DNA of 64,000 nt from contig JACKAZ010000001.1 of the NCBI GenBank assembly GCA_020634795.1, positions 310,001 through 374,000 of the forward strand. The letters run 5' to 3'. Shown here one piece after another: positions 7,269-16,083 of the stretch (positions are counted from its first letter, which is position 1; each line of letters starts with the position of its first letter). Under the pieces are notes generated by a model, which had not been told where the DNA came from, searched no databases, and worked only from the letters and a program-made list of their open reading frames with translations. The DNA is from Ardenticatenales bacterium (GTDB taxonomy: Bacteria > Chloroflexota > Anaerolineae > Ardenticatenales > Ardenticatenaceae). Both the position numbers and the translations under genes were made by a program.

Positions 7269-10200
7269 TTAGCCGCGATTTCGTCGTTGAACCGTCAAGG
7301 TCAGGACACCGAGCGTCAGTATGGCACTTAACGCCACCCAAAGCGCCAAGATTGGGGTCTCGTCATGGGCCTGAGTGAAGGAACTCACGCCCACCGCAGT
7401 CGGGGGGATGAGTGACGCACTGACAGGGCCATGGATGGCAACGCTGCCATCGGTGTCCAAGACTTCGAGCCAGTAGTAGTAGGTCGTATCCGGCTCAACT
7501 GTCGCGTCAATCCATTCGTACGATGCACCGAGCGGCTGCCCTGGGTTTTGGGGTGTGATGGGCACATCGGTCAAGCGTTGCCCCAGCTCACTGGGATCGA
7601 GGCTTCGATAGAGGTTGAATCCTGCCAACTCCTCTTCGGAGACGGTGGCCCACGTGACGCTAATCATATCATCTTCCCCCCGCGCGTCAAATAGGGCAAT
7701 ATTGGTGGAGGTCGGAATATCGATGCGCGAGCCTTCGTGGATAGCGAAGGTGTCGAGGGCCGCGAGCGGCTGATCGACGATCTGACCGTCACTTTCGACC
7801 GTGATAAGATCCACGGTCGGGGCGCGGTTGAGCGGGCTGGCGGGGTCGACGCACTGGCGTGGGCCTCCGTCATCAATCACGTTATATTTGGTGATGTCGC
7901 AATATTGGCCAGCGGGCATTGAGGTCTGGTAAGTGGTTACCGTGCTGTTGTTCGTACGGTTGAGCGCCACGAAACCCTTGTCGCCCCGCCCGAAGGCGAT
8001 GTGATTACCCCCCGCGAAGTTCTGCCAATCGGTGACCGGTTCGCCCGCCGTCACGCTACGAAATTCGACCATGTTGGCGATAGCGACCCGCCGATGTTCA
8101 CAGACCCACTTGCCATCGTCGTAGCCCAAGTTGCAGTTGGCGGGCAGAACGCCCGCGACCTGCCCGTCCTCATAGACGGGGCGTGTCTCCGGGCCGCTGC
8201 CAGAGGTATAGGGTGCGCTGGCGCTCGGTGGCCCTTTGCTATCTCCGGCTTTGCTGGTCGCGTCGTTGCTCCAATAGTAGCTGGACATCACCTTCGGATA
8301 ACCGTAGGGGTAGGCCAGCATAAAGACGTTGCCCAGGTTATACAATGCATTACCGTCACGGTGATCCAGCACACAGCCGCCGCCCGCGCCATGACCCCGC
8401 TGGTTGTCGTGGTTGTCGGTAAAGACGACCGCGAAACCGCTGTTAAGGAAGGCACTGGTGAACGATTGGAGGGTGCTCAATGGTTGGTGATTGCAGTTGA
8501 CGATGTTGCCGATCGCTACGCTGTAGCGGAACTCCGTCACATCGCCGTTGGGCGTATACTCGAAGGATTGGATCGGTTCGCCCCCTTGGTCGATCACTTC
8601 TTGGAAGATGTAGGGCTTGCCGCCGTTGTTCGGCAGTGTCAGGCCATCCAGAATGGCGTTGAGGTCTTGCGCTGGGATATGCTTGGCCCCGTCGATGCGG
8701 AAGCCCGTCACACCCATATTGAGCAGCGCCTGTAGATAATCGTGAATATCGGCTTGCACGTCCATTTTGGCCGTGTTCAGGTCGGGCAGTCCCAACGCGC
8801 CCAACGTGCCAGAAAGCTGGCAGTTCTGTACGTCATAGCGATCGCCATAATTCGAAATGCCGCAGTCGGCATGAAAGTCGTCGGATTGGTATTGGCTGCC
8901 ATAGTAACGGCCCGGCATATCCGACTCATAAACCGTTCCAGCCGTGCCGGTGGGTGGTGTACCATATTCCACATCGGCCATGTGATTGATGACCGCATCC
9001 ACATAAATTTCCACGCCTAAGTCGGTACAGGTTGTGACCATACTCTCGAATTCGCCCATCGTCCCGCTGCGGCTGTCCAACTTGCTCGTTTCGTGCGTCA
9101 CCGGCTGATAGCGCACCCACCACGGATATTGTGCCACCGCCGCCGCAGGCACATGCTCGGCGGGGGGCGAGACTTGGACCGCGTCGTAACCTTTATCCGC
9201 TAGGAAGGTGCACTCTTTCTCGATGTCACTCCACCGCCACTCGAAGAGATGGACGAAGACCTGATCGGGCGGACTGGGCGCAATCGTGTCGTCGGCAGGG
9301 ATGATCGTCAACAACCCGTCGCTCCCCTCCCGCCACTTCTTGCTCACTCCCCCGTCGTCGGTGCAATAGAAGGTGAAGCCATAGGTGCCGGGGGCCAGCG
9401 TTGATGTGTCAATGGTGGACCGGTATTCGTCATTGTCGCCAATATCGGTATTGTAACTCATCGGCTGATCCTGCCACGTGTCGCCGTAGCGTCCCCAATG
9501 CAAGTAACATTGGATGCCAGCGCCCTGGCCAGCAGAATCGGTTACGCCAGCTTCGTAGACTTGGCCGTAGACGGTCAATCCCGTCGTCGTCCCTTCTACA
9601 ATTCCCGTCGCCGTGCCCGCGCCTGCGGGGAACATGTTGCCGACCCAATCGAGGTCGCTCGGCGCGGCGGGCGGCTCGATCAGCGCGGTCGAGACGAAGA
9701 CCGCCGTGGTGCGGGCCGGGATGGTGAAGGTGTCGGTCGTGTCATTGAAGCTGGCGCTCTGTACCACGGGGTCGGCGTCGGTGCCATCCGCTTGGATGGG
9801 GTGGAGCGTGAACAAGTCGGTCCCGCTGATCGTGAAGTCGTGCGCCTGTTTGTCGGCATTGAAGAAAACAAGGATCGTCTCATAATTCGCATCCAGATCG
9901 AGAGCTTCCCCATCAATGAGTCCCATTACGATCAACCCATCAACGCTGTTGTCCCCGTTGAAGAAGGCGGTACGGGTGTTGACATCCGCTTCTGTGGTCA
10001 TGCGGAACAGAGGCGAGCTTTTGCGAATCCGCAGAATCTCGCGCAACTGCCCCGCCGCAAACGCCATATCGCTGGTCACGGGGTCAAGGCTGCTGTCGGC
10101 CAGTAGCGGCCCCATGATCGACCAACGGCCCGCGTTGTCCCACGCGGGCGGCAGCCCCTCGCCAAAGTTGTTGTCGCTCAAATCCCAATAAACGCGGTTG

Positions 10201-12656
10201 AACCAGTCACCCGAATCGTAGCTGTTACGGTCGAGCGATTTGGAGCGCAGAATGTCGCTGCCCATGTGGAAGAAGGGCACACCCTGGCTCAGCCCGACGA
10301 GGCTCAGCCCCAAGTTCTGCACCCGCACGCGGTCGGCCATGCTGGTCCCACTCGGCAGCTTAAAGACATTTTGGTCGAACAGGGTCTCGTTGTCGTGTTT
10401 CGAGACGTAGGGCACCGATTCTTGCGGATCGGCGGTGTAGGGCGAGCCGTTCCCGTTCCAGTCCGTGCCACTGCCGCGCAAGGCGCTGCGCAGCGTGTCC
10501 ATGGCGGCATGGAGCGCGGCTTGGTCGCGGTTAGCGTAAAAGTAGCCGTTCCAGTCGAAGCTTAACCCATTGATGAAACCTTGGTGGCGAATCTGGACCG
10601 AATCGGTGCTGTAGCCCCCATGGGCCGCGTCACGGATTTTGTCGTTGAAGGTGCCGATGCCCGTGCCGGTCATGCTGGCCTGTTTGGCATAATCCAACCC
10701 TTTGGCCGCCGCCGATCCGAAATCCCACCCTTCCCCATAGACATAGATCGTGGGGTTGATGGTTTGTACAGTATTCTTGGCGTCGATGGCGTTCTGCACC
10801 GTGTGCAGGTTCATCAGGTCGAAGCGGAAGCCGTCGACCTTATACGCCTCCGCCCAGCGTGCGAGCGTATCGTTCATCAGCTTGTCGAACATCGCGTATT
10901 CGCTGGCGGTGTCGGCGCAGCAGCTCGACATCTCTTGCACGCCGGTCAGCGTGTAGCGATAGTAGTAGCCCGGCACGACCTTGTCCAGCACCGAATAATC
11001 GGCCTGACCGTAGGCAGCGGTGTGGTTGTAGACGACATCCATCACCACGCGCAGCCCATTGTCGTTCAGCGTTTTCACCATCTGCCGGAATTCGAGGATG
11101 CGGCTGGTGTCGGCGGGGTTGGTGCTGTAGCTGCCTTCCGGCGCACCGTAGTGGAAGGGGTCGTAGCCCCAGTTGAAGCTGTCGGTGGCGCGATGTTCAC
11201 CCACTTCGGCCTGCTGGTCGTCGGAATCGCGCGACATATCTGGCACAGGGAAGGTCGGCTCCACACGGTCTCCCGCAGTTTCGATCACCGACGCGATGTC
11301 AAAGGCGGGCATCAGGTGGACGTGGGTCAACCCCGCATCCTTCAGCGCCAGCAGATGTTGCATCCCAACCGATCCCGTGTCGGTGAAGGCGGCAAAGGTG
11401 CCGCGATGGGCCTCCGGTACGGACATGTCGTCGCGGCTGAAGTCGCGGACATGGACTTCGTAGACCACGATATCCTCGGGATTCTCCAGCGTGGGCTTGC
11501 TGTAGCTGTCCCAGCCGGTGGGCTTCAGATCACCATCCGCCAAGTTGACGAACTGGCTGCGGACATCACCCGCTTCCGTGCCGTCACTGCTCAGGTTGAT
11601 CGAATAGGGATCGGTGACAAGGTTCTGTTCGACCGCGTCCGTCTCAGGGACGTAGACCGCGACATCAAACAGATAGAAGTCGCGATCCCACGACGCATCC
11701 CCCGCCACGCTCCAGACACCGCTGGCCGCGTCGAAGCTCATGGCGTGATCCGTTGCGGTGGTCGTGGTCGCATCCGTGTACCGCTTCAACGTCACACTTT
11801 GGGCGGTCGGTGCCCAGACGCTGACCGACGGCATCGTCGTCCCGTTGTAGCGCACACCGAGGGGCGCGGACCCTGCTGTGCCCTGGTCCACGTACAGATC
11901 ATCGAGGACGCTTTGAATCTGGACGCCGCTAGTCAGCGTTACCCCACCGCCGCTGTCGTAGGCCGCCACCACGAGCTGACCCTTGAGCAGTGCCTTGGCC
12001 TGGTCGCTGGTCGGGGCAAAGGTGAGCCGCGTCAGACCGCCCGCATTGGGGTTCTTCGGGTAGTTGGCGCCGTTGATCGTGCCGCTGGTCGTCAATGCCA
12101 GTGAACAGGGCGCGGTTGGGGCGGCCGGGCAGAGAGCGCTGCCCGCCAGCGCCAAGTCGATGGCGCCATTGGGGTCAAAGAGCAGTTTGTACGAGGCCCC
12201 ACTCGCACCGTTCCACGCGATCGTGTTTTGGTCGAGCCAGAGGGCACGTGCATCGTGGACGGTGTAACGCCAGTTAAAGCCGGTGAAACCGTAATCGTCA
12301 CCGTTTTGGTTGCGTGTGAAGAGTTGGTATTCGACCCATGTACCGTTGGGCTGCGCGGGAATCTCTGTATACCAGTTGGCGCCAGGATAACTGCTGTCGT
12401 AGATACCAAGTACTTTGCTGTAGTTGCCACCGATCCGATATTCCACACCGGCCGTTTCGCCGGGTGCTGTGTCGCTATCCATCCAGATGCGGACGGTATC
12501 GCTGCTGGTCGGGGATGCGGGCACGCGCGCAATATGGAGGCGGTAGCTGGCGGCGTGCGCGGATTGACTAAGCAGTGTGAGCATCAGCCCCAACGCCAAG
12601 AGGAGCGAGGAAAGGCGCATAGCGACGGACAATCGACGAATTGGGGGTAGTGACAC
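7269..12656 (-). CDS. Secreted amylopullulanase with two GH13 domains, 1795 aa
   Basis: The start is a GTG at 12656 with GAGGAG 5 bases upstream. A signal peptide ends near S-A-H-A-A-S. Domains in order: an N-terminal beta module; a pullulanase N2-like region; a CBM48-like module (VSVWAPTAQSV); a pullulanase-type GH13 with nucleophile Asp613 (FRFDLMNLH), acid/base Glu642 (YGEGWDFG) and SKHDNETLFD; its C-terminal domain; a linker module; and a second GH13 of the alpha-amylase type with Asp1322 (FRIDGAKH), Glu1353 (FQEVI) and Asp1417 (TDNHDNQRG). A fibronectin III-like domain follows (about 1640-1745), then a C-terminal membrane helix ending QRRNRG. It should cut alpha-1,6 and alpha-1,4 bonds of starch or pullulan at the cell surface. 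It is monocistronic, with no transport genes next to it. Confidence 0.93.
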   Translation of the reverse strand: MSLPPIRRLSVAMRLSSLLLALGLMLTLLSQSAHAASYRLHIARVPASPTSSDTVRIWMDSDTAPGETAGVEYRIGGNYSKVLGIYDSSYPGANWYTEIPAQPNGTWVEYQLFTRNQNGDDYGFTGFNWRYTVHDARALWLDQNTIAWNGASGASYKLLFDPNGAIDLALAGSALCPAAPTAPCSLALTTSGTINGANYPKNPNAGGLTRLTFAPTSDQAKALLKGQLVVAAYDSGGGVTLTSGVQIQSVLDDLYVDQGTAGSAPLGVRYNGTTMPSVSVWAPTAQSVTLKRYTDATTTTATDHAMSFDAASGVWSVAGDASWDRDFYLFDVAVYVPETDAVEQNLVTDPYSINLSSDGTEAGDVRSQFVNLADGDLKPTGWDSYSKPTLENPEDIVVYEVHVRDFSRDDMSVPEAHRGTFAAFTDTGSVGMQHLLALKDAGLTHVHLMPAFDIASVIETAGDRVEPTFPVPDMSRDSDDQQAEVGEHRATDSFNWGYDPFHYGAPEGSYSTNPADTSRILEFRQMVKTLNDNGLRVVMDVVYNHTAAYGQADYSVLDKVVPGYYYRYTLTGVQEMSSCCADTASEYAMFDKLMNDTLARWAEAYKVDGFRFDLMNLHTVQNAIDAKNTVQTINPTIYVYGEGWDFGSAAAKGLDYAKQASMTGTGIGTFNDKIRDAAHGGYSTDSVQIRHQGFINGLSFDWNGYFYANRDQAALHAAMDTLRSALRGSGTDWNGNGSPYTADPQESVPYVSKHDNETLFDQNVFKLPSGTSMADRVRVQNLGLSLVGLSQGVPFFHMGSDILRSKSLDRNSYDSGDWFNRVYWDLSDNNFGEGLPPAWDNAGRWSIMGPLLADSSLDPVTSDMAFAAGQLREILRIRKSSPLFRMTTEADVNTRTAFFNGDNSVDGLIVMGLIDGEALDLDANYETILVFFNADKQAHDFTISGTDLFTLHPIQADGTDADPVVQSASFNDTTDTFTIPARTTAVFVSTALIEPPAAPSDLDWVGNMFPAGAGTATGIVEGTTTGLTVYGQVYEAGVTDSAGQGAGIQCYLHWGRYGDTWQDQPMSYNTDIGDNDEYRSTIDTSTLAPGTYGFTFYCTDDGGVSKKWREGSDGLLTIIPADDTIAPSPPDQVFVHLFEWRWSDIEKECTFLADKGYDAVQVSPPAEHVPAAAVAQYPWWVRYQPVTHETSKLDSRSGTMGEFESMVTTCTDLGVEIYVDAVINHMADVEYGTPPTGTAGTVYESDMPGRYYGSQYQSDDFHADCGISNYGDRYDVQNCQLSGTLGALGLPDLNTAKMDVQADIHDYLQALLNMGVTGFRIDGAKHIPAQDLNAILDGLTLPNNGGKPYIFQEVIDQGGEPIQSFEYTPNGDVTEFRYSVAIGNIVNCNHQPLSTLQSFTSAFLNSGFAVVFTDNHDNQRGHGAGGGCVLDHRDGNALYNLGNVFMLAYPYGYPKVMSSYYWSNDATSKAGDSKGPPSASAPYTSGSGPETRPVYEDGQVAGVLPANCNLGYDDGKWVCEHRRVAIANMVEFRSVTAGEPVTDWQNFAGGNHIAFGRGDKGFVALNRTNNSTVTTYQTSMPAGQYCDITKYNVIDDGGPRQCVDPASPLNRAPTVDLITVESDGQIVDQPLAALDTFAIHEGSRIDIPTSTNIALFDARGEDDMISVTWATVSEEELAGFNLYRSLDPSELGQRLTDVPITPQNPGQPLGASYEWIDATVEPDTTYYYWLEVLDTDGSVAIHGPVSASLIPPTAVGVSSFTQAHDETPILALWVALSAILTLGVLTLTVQRRNRG

Positions 12657-12846
12657 GTGAACTCCTCGGTTTCGACGGGGTGGATAGTGACATAAATGGA
12701 CGATTGTCCCTGCTAAGCCAAAGCGTTAGCAAACTGTATTACAACGTGGTCACAAAACCGATGTCAGGTCGAACAGAGGGGACGACTCACGAAGGATGGC
12801 CGAACTATAAGGAATGGCAGATTCTAATACAATTTTTTTGAATTAG

Positions 12847-13602
12847 CTAGCCGCTCTTGTTGCGGAACCGTTGTAGCCGCTCCCGCGCCACCAACGCGAA
12901 GAAGAGCGGCAGCCCCACCAGATAGCGTTCCCCCAGGCGGCGCGGCTCGTACCAGAGACGGGTCAGCCATTCGAAGCCGTGGTCGGTCAGCCAACGGGGG
13001 CCACGTTTCACATTGCCCGTCAGGTAGTCGAAGAGCGCCCCCACACAGATGATGACCGGCACCTCCAACACGTGCCGGTGGCGCTGCACCCACACCTCCT
13101 GTCGCGGCATGCCCATACCGACCAGCAGGATGTCGGGGGCGGCCTGCGCGATAGCGCCCAGCACCTCGTCATTCTCAGCGCCCGCCACATCGAAGTGCCC
13201 GTGGTGGTGCCCCACGATGAGTGCCCCGTGTTGGCGCTGCCACTGCGCGGCGGCCTGCGCCGCGACGCCCGGCGCGGCCCCAAGCAAAAAGAGCCGGTGC
13301 GGTGTGCCGCTGGGGGTGTGGCTGAGACGGTCGATCCAGTCGGGCGGGGTGAAGCGATCGGGCAGGGGGTTACCGAGCAGACGCGCGGCCAGGCGCGGCC
13401 CGAAACCGTCGCAAAAGACGAGGTCCATCCCATTGAGTGCGCCGCGAAATGCCGCGTCTTCCTGCGCCATGCGCAGGGCATGTGCGTTGACATAACTCAT
13501 CGTCAAGCGTCGCTTTTCAGCGATGGCTTCGTTGATCGTCGCAAGGAGTTCCGGCAGCGTCAGCGCCGCGACCGACACGCCGAGTAGATCAATCTTAGAC
13601 AT
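12847..13602 (-). CDS. WecB/TagA/CpsF family glycosyltransferase, 251 aa
   Basis: Family hallmarks in order: TMSYVNAHALRMA, CDGFGPRL, TPPDWIDRL, RLFLLGAAPGVA, then ILLVGMGMPRQEVW and the C-terminal GALFDYLTGNVKR-AP-like block with WLTRLWYEPRR. These enzymes transfer N-acetyl-mannosaminuronate, ManNAc or similar sugars to lipid-linked acceptors at the inner face of the membrane (GT26). Met at 13602 begins MSKIDLLGV and fits the family; a GTG at 13635 would add 11 residues, and neither start has a strong ribosome site. A flippase-like membrane gene lies just upstream on the same strand, which suggests a role in surface polysaccharide or glycolipid assembly. The donor and acceptor cannot be read from the sequence. 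Confidence 0.88.
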   Translation of the reverse strand: MSKIDLLGVSVAALTLPELLATINEAIAEKRRLTMSYVNAHALRMAQEDAAFRGALNGMDLVFCDGFGPRLAARLLGNPLPDRFTPPDWIDRLSHTPSGTPHRLFLLGAAPGVAAQAAAQWQRQHGALIVGHHHGHFDVAGAENDEVLGAIAQAAPDILLVGMGMPRQEVWVQRHRHVLEVPVIICVGALFDYLTGNVKRGPRWLTDHGFEWLTRLWYEPRRLGERYLVGLPLFFALVARERLQRFRNKSG

Positions 13603-13789
13603 GGGGTGGGGTGAGCGTGATGGGGGGAAAGTCACGAGTAAGCGTGTGCTGGCGTGTGGATGGAGAATAGAGAATGGGCAGATGCGACAAATCGTCGTGC
13701 CGCTCTGCCGCTGTTACGCATCTCAACGTCCGTTCGGCGTTAATAGCTCTGCGTTGCTTGTTGCCGTTGCCGTTCTGCGTTACTTGCCG

Positions 13790-14772
13790 TTACGTTGTGG
13801 GCGGTTCAAGGTGCAGCCCTTCGTTGCGACTGAAGTGGACGAGGGAAAGGCCCCGTTCCCAGAAGAGCCACGCGCCAATGAACGTGGGCAGCAGCACGAT
13901 GGCATGGAGCAGCAGCCCGTAGCTGAGTGCGGTGTTGTCATCCACCCCAAAGAGCGAGAGCGCCAGCACCACGAGGTATTCGAACAAGCCGAGGGTGGCG
14001 GGCGCAGAGGGCAGGGAAATCCCCACCTGCAAGATCAGCAACACCACGGCCGCTGCCAACCACGGCACCTCAAGATTGAAAGCACGGATCAAGAGATAGT
14101 TGTTCAACACCGAAGTGAACCAGACGGCGACCGAGAGGGCCAGCAGCTCGGCCCCACTGCGCCCGTTCCGCAGCGCGGCAAAGCCTTGCGCCACCGCCGC
14201 CATGCGTGGCCGGACGAGCGCGGTGAGTCGATGGTTGGGCCAGCGCCATGGGCGTGGCCCCCGCCAAAGGGCCAGCCACGCCAACACGAGGCAAGCCGCG
14301 ATGACGATCAGCGAGGGGAGAGCCGCGCCCGCCCAATGGGGCATCGCCATTCCCCATGGAAGCAAAAAAAAAGCGCGGTGTAGCAGATCAGGTCGACCCC
14401 TTTCTCAACGATCAGGGTCCCGAAGACCAACGCCCGGCTCATGCCGTGGCGACCCATCAGGTAGATGCGGGCCACATCCCCCACGCGCAACGGAATGAAG
14501 GTGTTGAGCGCTTGACCGATCATCAGCACCACCAAGCTCTCTCGGTGCGAGACCACCGCCCCGCTGTGGTGCAGCAAGCGCTGCCAGCGGATCGACTTGA
14601 TGACCGTGTAGAGCGCCAAGCTGAGGCAGGTGGCCAAAAGCCAGCCGGGGTGCACCGTGCCGAAGGCGTCACGGACGCTCTGCAGGTCGATGCGTCGCGC
14701 CAACAGGGTGAAGGCAAGCAGGGAGAGCGCCAAGCTGAGTAGGTGGCGCAGCGTCGCCCGAAGGTTACGCAC
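13790..14772 (-). CDS. UPF0104/flippase-like (LPG synthase TM domain) membrane protein, frameshifted
   Basis: Two open frames together make one about 327-aa protein of the lysylphosphatidylglycerol-synthase-TM/UPF0104 family. The first (14772-14308) holds LLARRIDLQSVRDAF and FIPLRVGDVARIYL-MGRHG-x-SRALVFGTLIVEKGVDL, split here with x for brevity. The second (to 13790) holds the later membrane helices, with ISLPSAPATLGLFEY. They join at a run of nine T on the coding strand (14372-14364). One extra T would give TALFFLLPWGMAMPHW and one continuous helix. The start is GTG 14772 with GGAG 7 bases upstream, overlapping the previous gene by 8 bases. The frameshift may be a sequencing error, slippage or a true mutation. 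The family is thought to act in lipid or glycolipid translocation or modification. Confidence 0.82.
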
Positions 14773-15052
14773 GGTGGCGCTCCGACCATGCCAGCCAGAC
14801 CAAGAGGATCAGCACAATCAGCCAGCCCCCCCGCCGCCACCGCTCCGCGCTGACGAGCAGCCCGCCCAGGGCAACCAACAGCGCGCCGAGGAGGTAGAAG
14901 GGCGCTGTTCCTCCTCGGCGCGCACTCTGTTGTGGGTCAGCGGTCGGCAGGCTTTGCTGCCAAGCGCGGTAGCCGAAGGTCGCCAGCAGCACGCTTAGTC
15001 CGATGATCCAGAGCGCGTTTCCCACCAGCCAACCGCCATCCATCAGTGCCAT
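14765..15052 (-). CDS. Small hypothetical membrane protein, 95 aa
   Basis: Three hydrophobic segments can be seen: about residues 8-27, 50-67 and 73-90, with a basic R-R between them and a basic tail (SERHRA). It lies between the sigma-like gene (10-base gap) and the flippase-like gene (8-base overlap), so the three are probably co-transcribed. I recognise no family. Its position after a sigma factor would fit an anti-sigma or sensor role, but it has no visible anti-sigma motif, so that is only a thought. Confidence 0.6.
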   Translation of the reverse strand: MALMDGGWLVGNALWIIGLSVLLATFGYRAWQQSLPTADPQQSARRGGTAPFYLLGALLVALGGLLVSAERWRRGGWLIVLILLVWLAWSERHRA

Positions 15053-15061
15053 GGCTGGTGT

Positions 15062-15754
15062 TTAGAGGCGCAGTTCATGGGGGTCCATCTGCTGCAAACG
15101 ATTGATGACGTTCCGCTTGATGCGATAGACATCGGACACCGCGCCGAAGTGCTGGGGGAATTTGGCAAAGATATCACGGGGTGGCAGCGCCATCAAAAAG
15201 CTATAACGCACGACCAAGCGCTCCAAATCATCGTTCAGACAGGCATCGACCTTGCGCCAGAACTCGCGTCGGCTGTGGCGTGCCAACAGCTCGCGTTCGA
15301 GGTTTTGGGGGCTGGCCAGCACGCCCGCGCAATCATCGATGGGGGCGATGTCGCGGCGGCGCTGTTGAACGCGACGCGCATCGGCGACGACGCTGCTACA
15401 GCAGCAGCGCAGATATTGGAGCAGTTGGTTCAGCGTGTCGAAATCTTCAAAGCGGCGCCCGGACGGCCCGCGGAAGGAGCGCCAGAACTTCTCGAAGCTC
15501 ATCGTTTCCAGCTCGTCCAGCGAGAACTCGTAGATCGTTGAGGCATTGCTGCGCCACAGCCAGCCCCGCACCAGCTTGCGATAGATGGAGAGAACGTAAT
15601 GCCACGCTTGATGATCGTTGTCGACCAGCGCACGCCGCATGAGTTCGGTGCAATAGCGGCCGTCCTGCGGATCGCCTTTGAAGAATTGGTCCGTCTCGAA
15701 GAGACAAAATTGCAGAAGCTCATGGGCGGATAAATGGGCCAAGTCACTGTTCAC
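15062..15754 (-). CDS. Sigma-70-like (ECF-type) factor, 230 aa
   Basis: The start is GTG 15754 with AAGGAG 7 bases upstream. Residues about 65-130 resemble region 2: FEKFWRSF, FDTLNQLLQYLRCCC and ADARRVQQRRR. Residues about 165-225 resemble region 4: FWRKVDACLNDDLERLVVRY, PPRDIFAKFPQHF and VYRIKRNVINRLQQ, the last being the probable DNA-reading helix. The overall form fits divergent sigma factors of Chloroflexota. It would direct RNA polymerase to a limited set of promoters. The small membrane gene follows after 10 bases. Neither a known anti-sigma factor nor the target promoters are visible. Confidence 0.72.
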   Translation of the reverse strand: MNSDLAHLSAHELLQFCLFETDQFFKGDPQDGRYCTELMRRALVDNDHQAWHYVLSIYRKLVRGWLWRSNASTIYEFSLDELETMSFEKFWRSFRGPSGRRFEDFDTLNQLLQYLRCCCSSVVADARRVQQRRRDIAPIDDCAGVLASPQNLERELLARHSRREFWRKVDACLNDDLERLVVRYSFLMALPPRDIFAKFPQHFGAVSDVYRIKRNVINRLQQMDPHELRL

Positions 15755-16083
15755 AAGAAAACTCCTTAACTTGAGCGATAATCTCGGCGGTGGCCGAGTT
15801 ATCCGTTACAAAATGGCGACGACGAAAGAAAAATAAAGGTTACGACCAGAAAGATCAGTTGTCAGTCGGCGGCGAGCCGAGCCTACGCCATACCTCCTTT
15901 TCGTAGGTAGTAGTGATGGAGGGACTCAAGGGGAAGTCAATACCCTGTTATCAACCATAGCACGAATGTTGGAGAATGGGAAACGGTGCGGGGGGCGGAG
16001 GGAGCGGGGGAGCGGGGGGAGCGGGGGAGCTAGAAATGTATAGTGGCCCGATCCACGAGAGGTGGGGCCGTTGAAATCAACGC
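15755..16083. other. Intergenic region between the sigma-like gene and uvrC
   Basis: 329 bases holding the promoter region of the sigma-like gene and the 3' flank of uvrC (both minus). The end next to uvrC is strongly G-rich on the plus strand (15988-16030). I see no ORF with a recognisable product and no clear terminator for uvrC. Confidence 0.5.
15988..16030 (+). repeat. G-rich tandem tract, possible G-quadruplex
   Basis: The plus strand reads as runs of five or six G separated by AGC or CGGAG (for example GCGGGGGAGCGGGGGGAGC). At least four G-runs of four or more occur within 43 bases, enough to fold into a G-quadruplex in single-stranded plus-strand DNA. It lies 54 bases past the uvrC stop codon, where the uvrC transcript would be C-rich. 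Confidence 0.5.
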
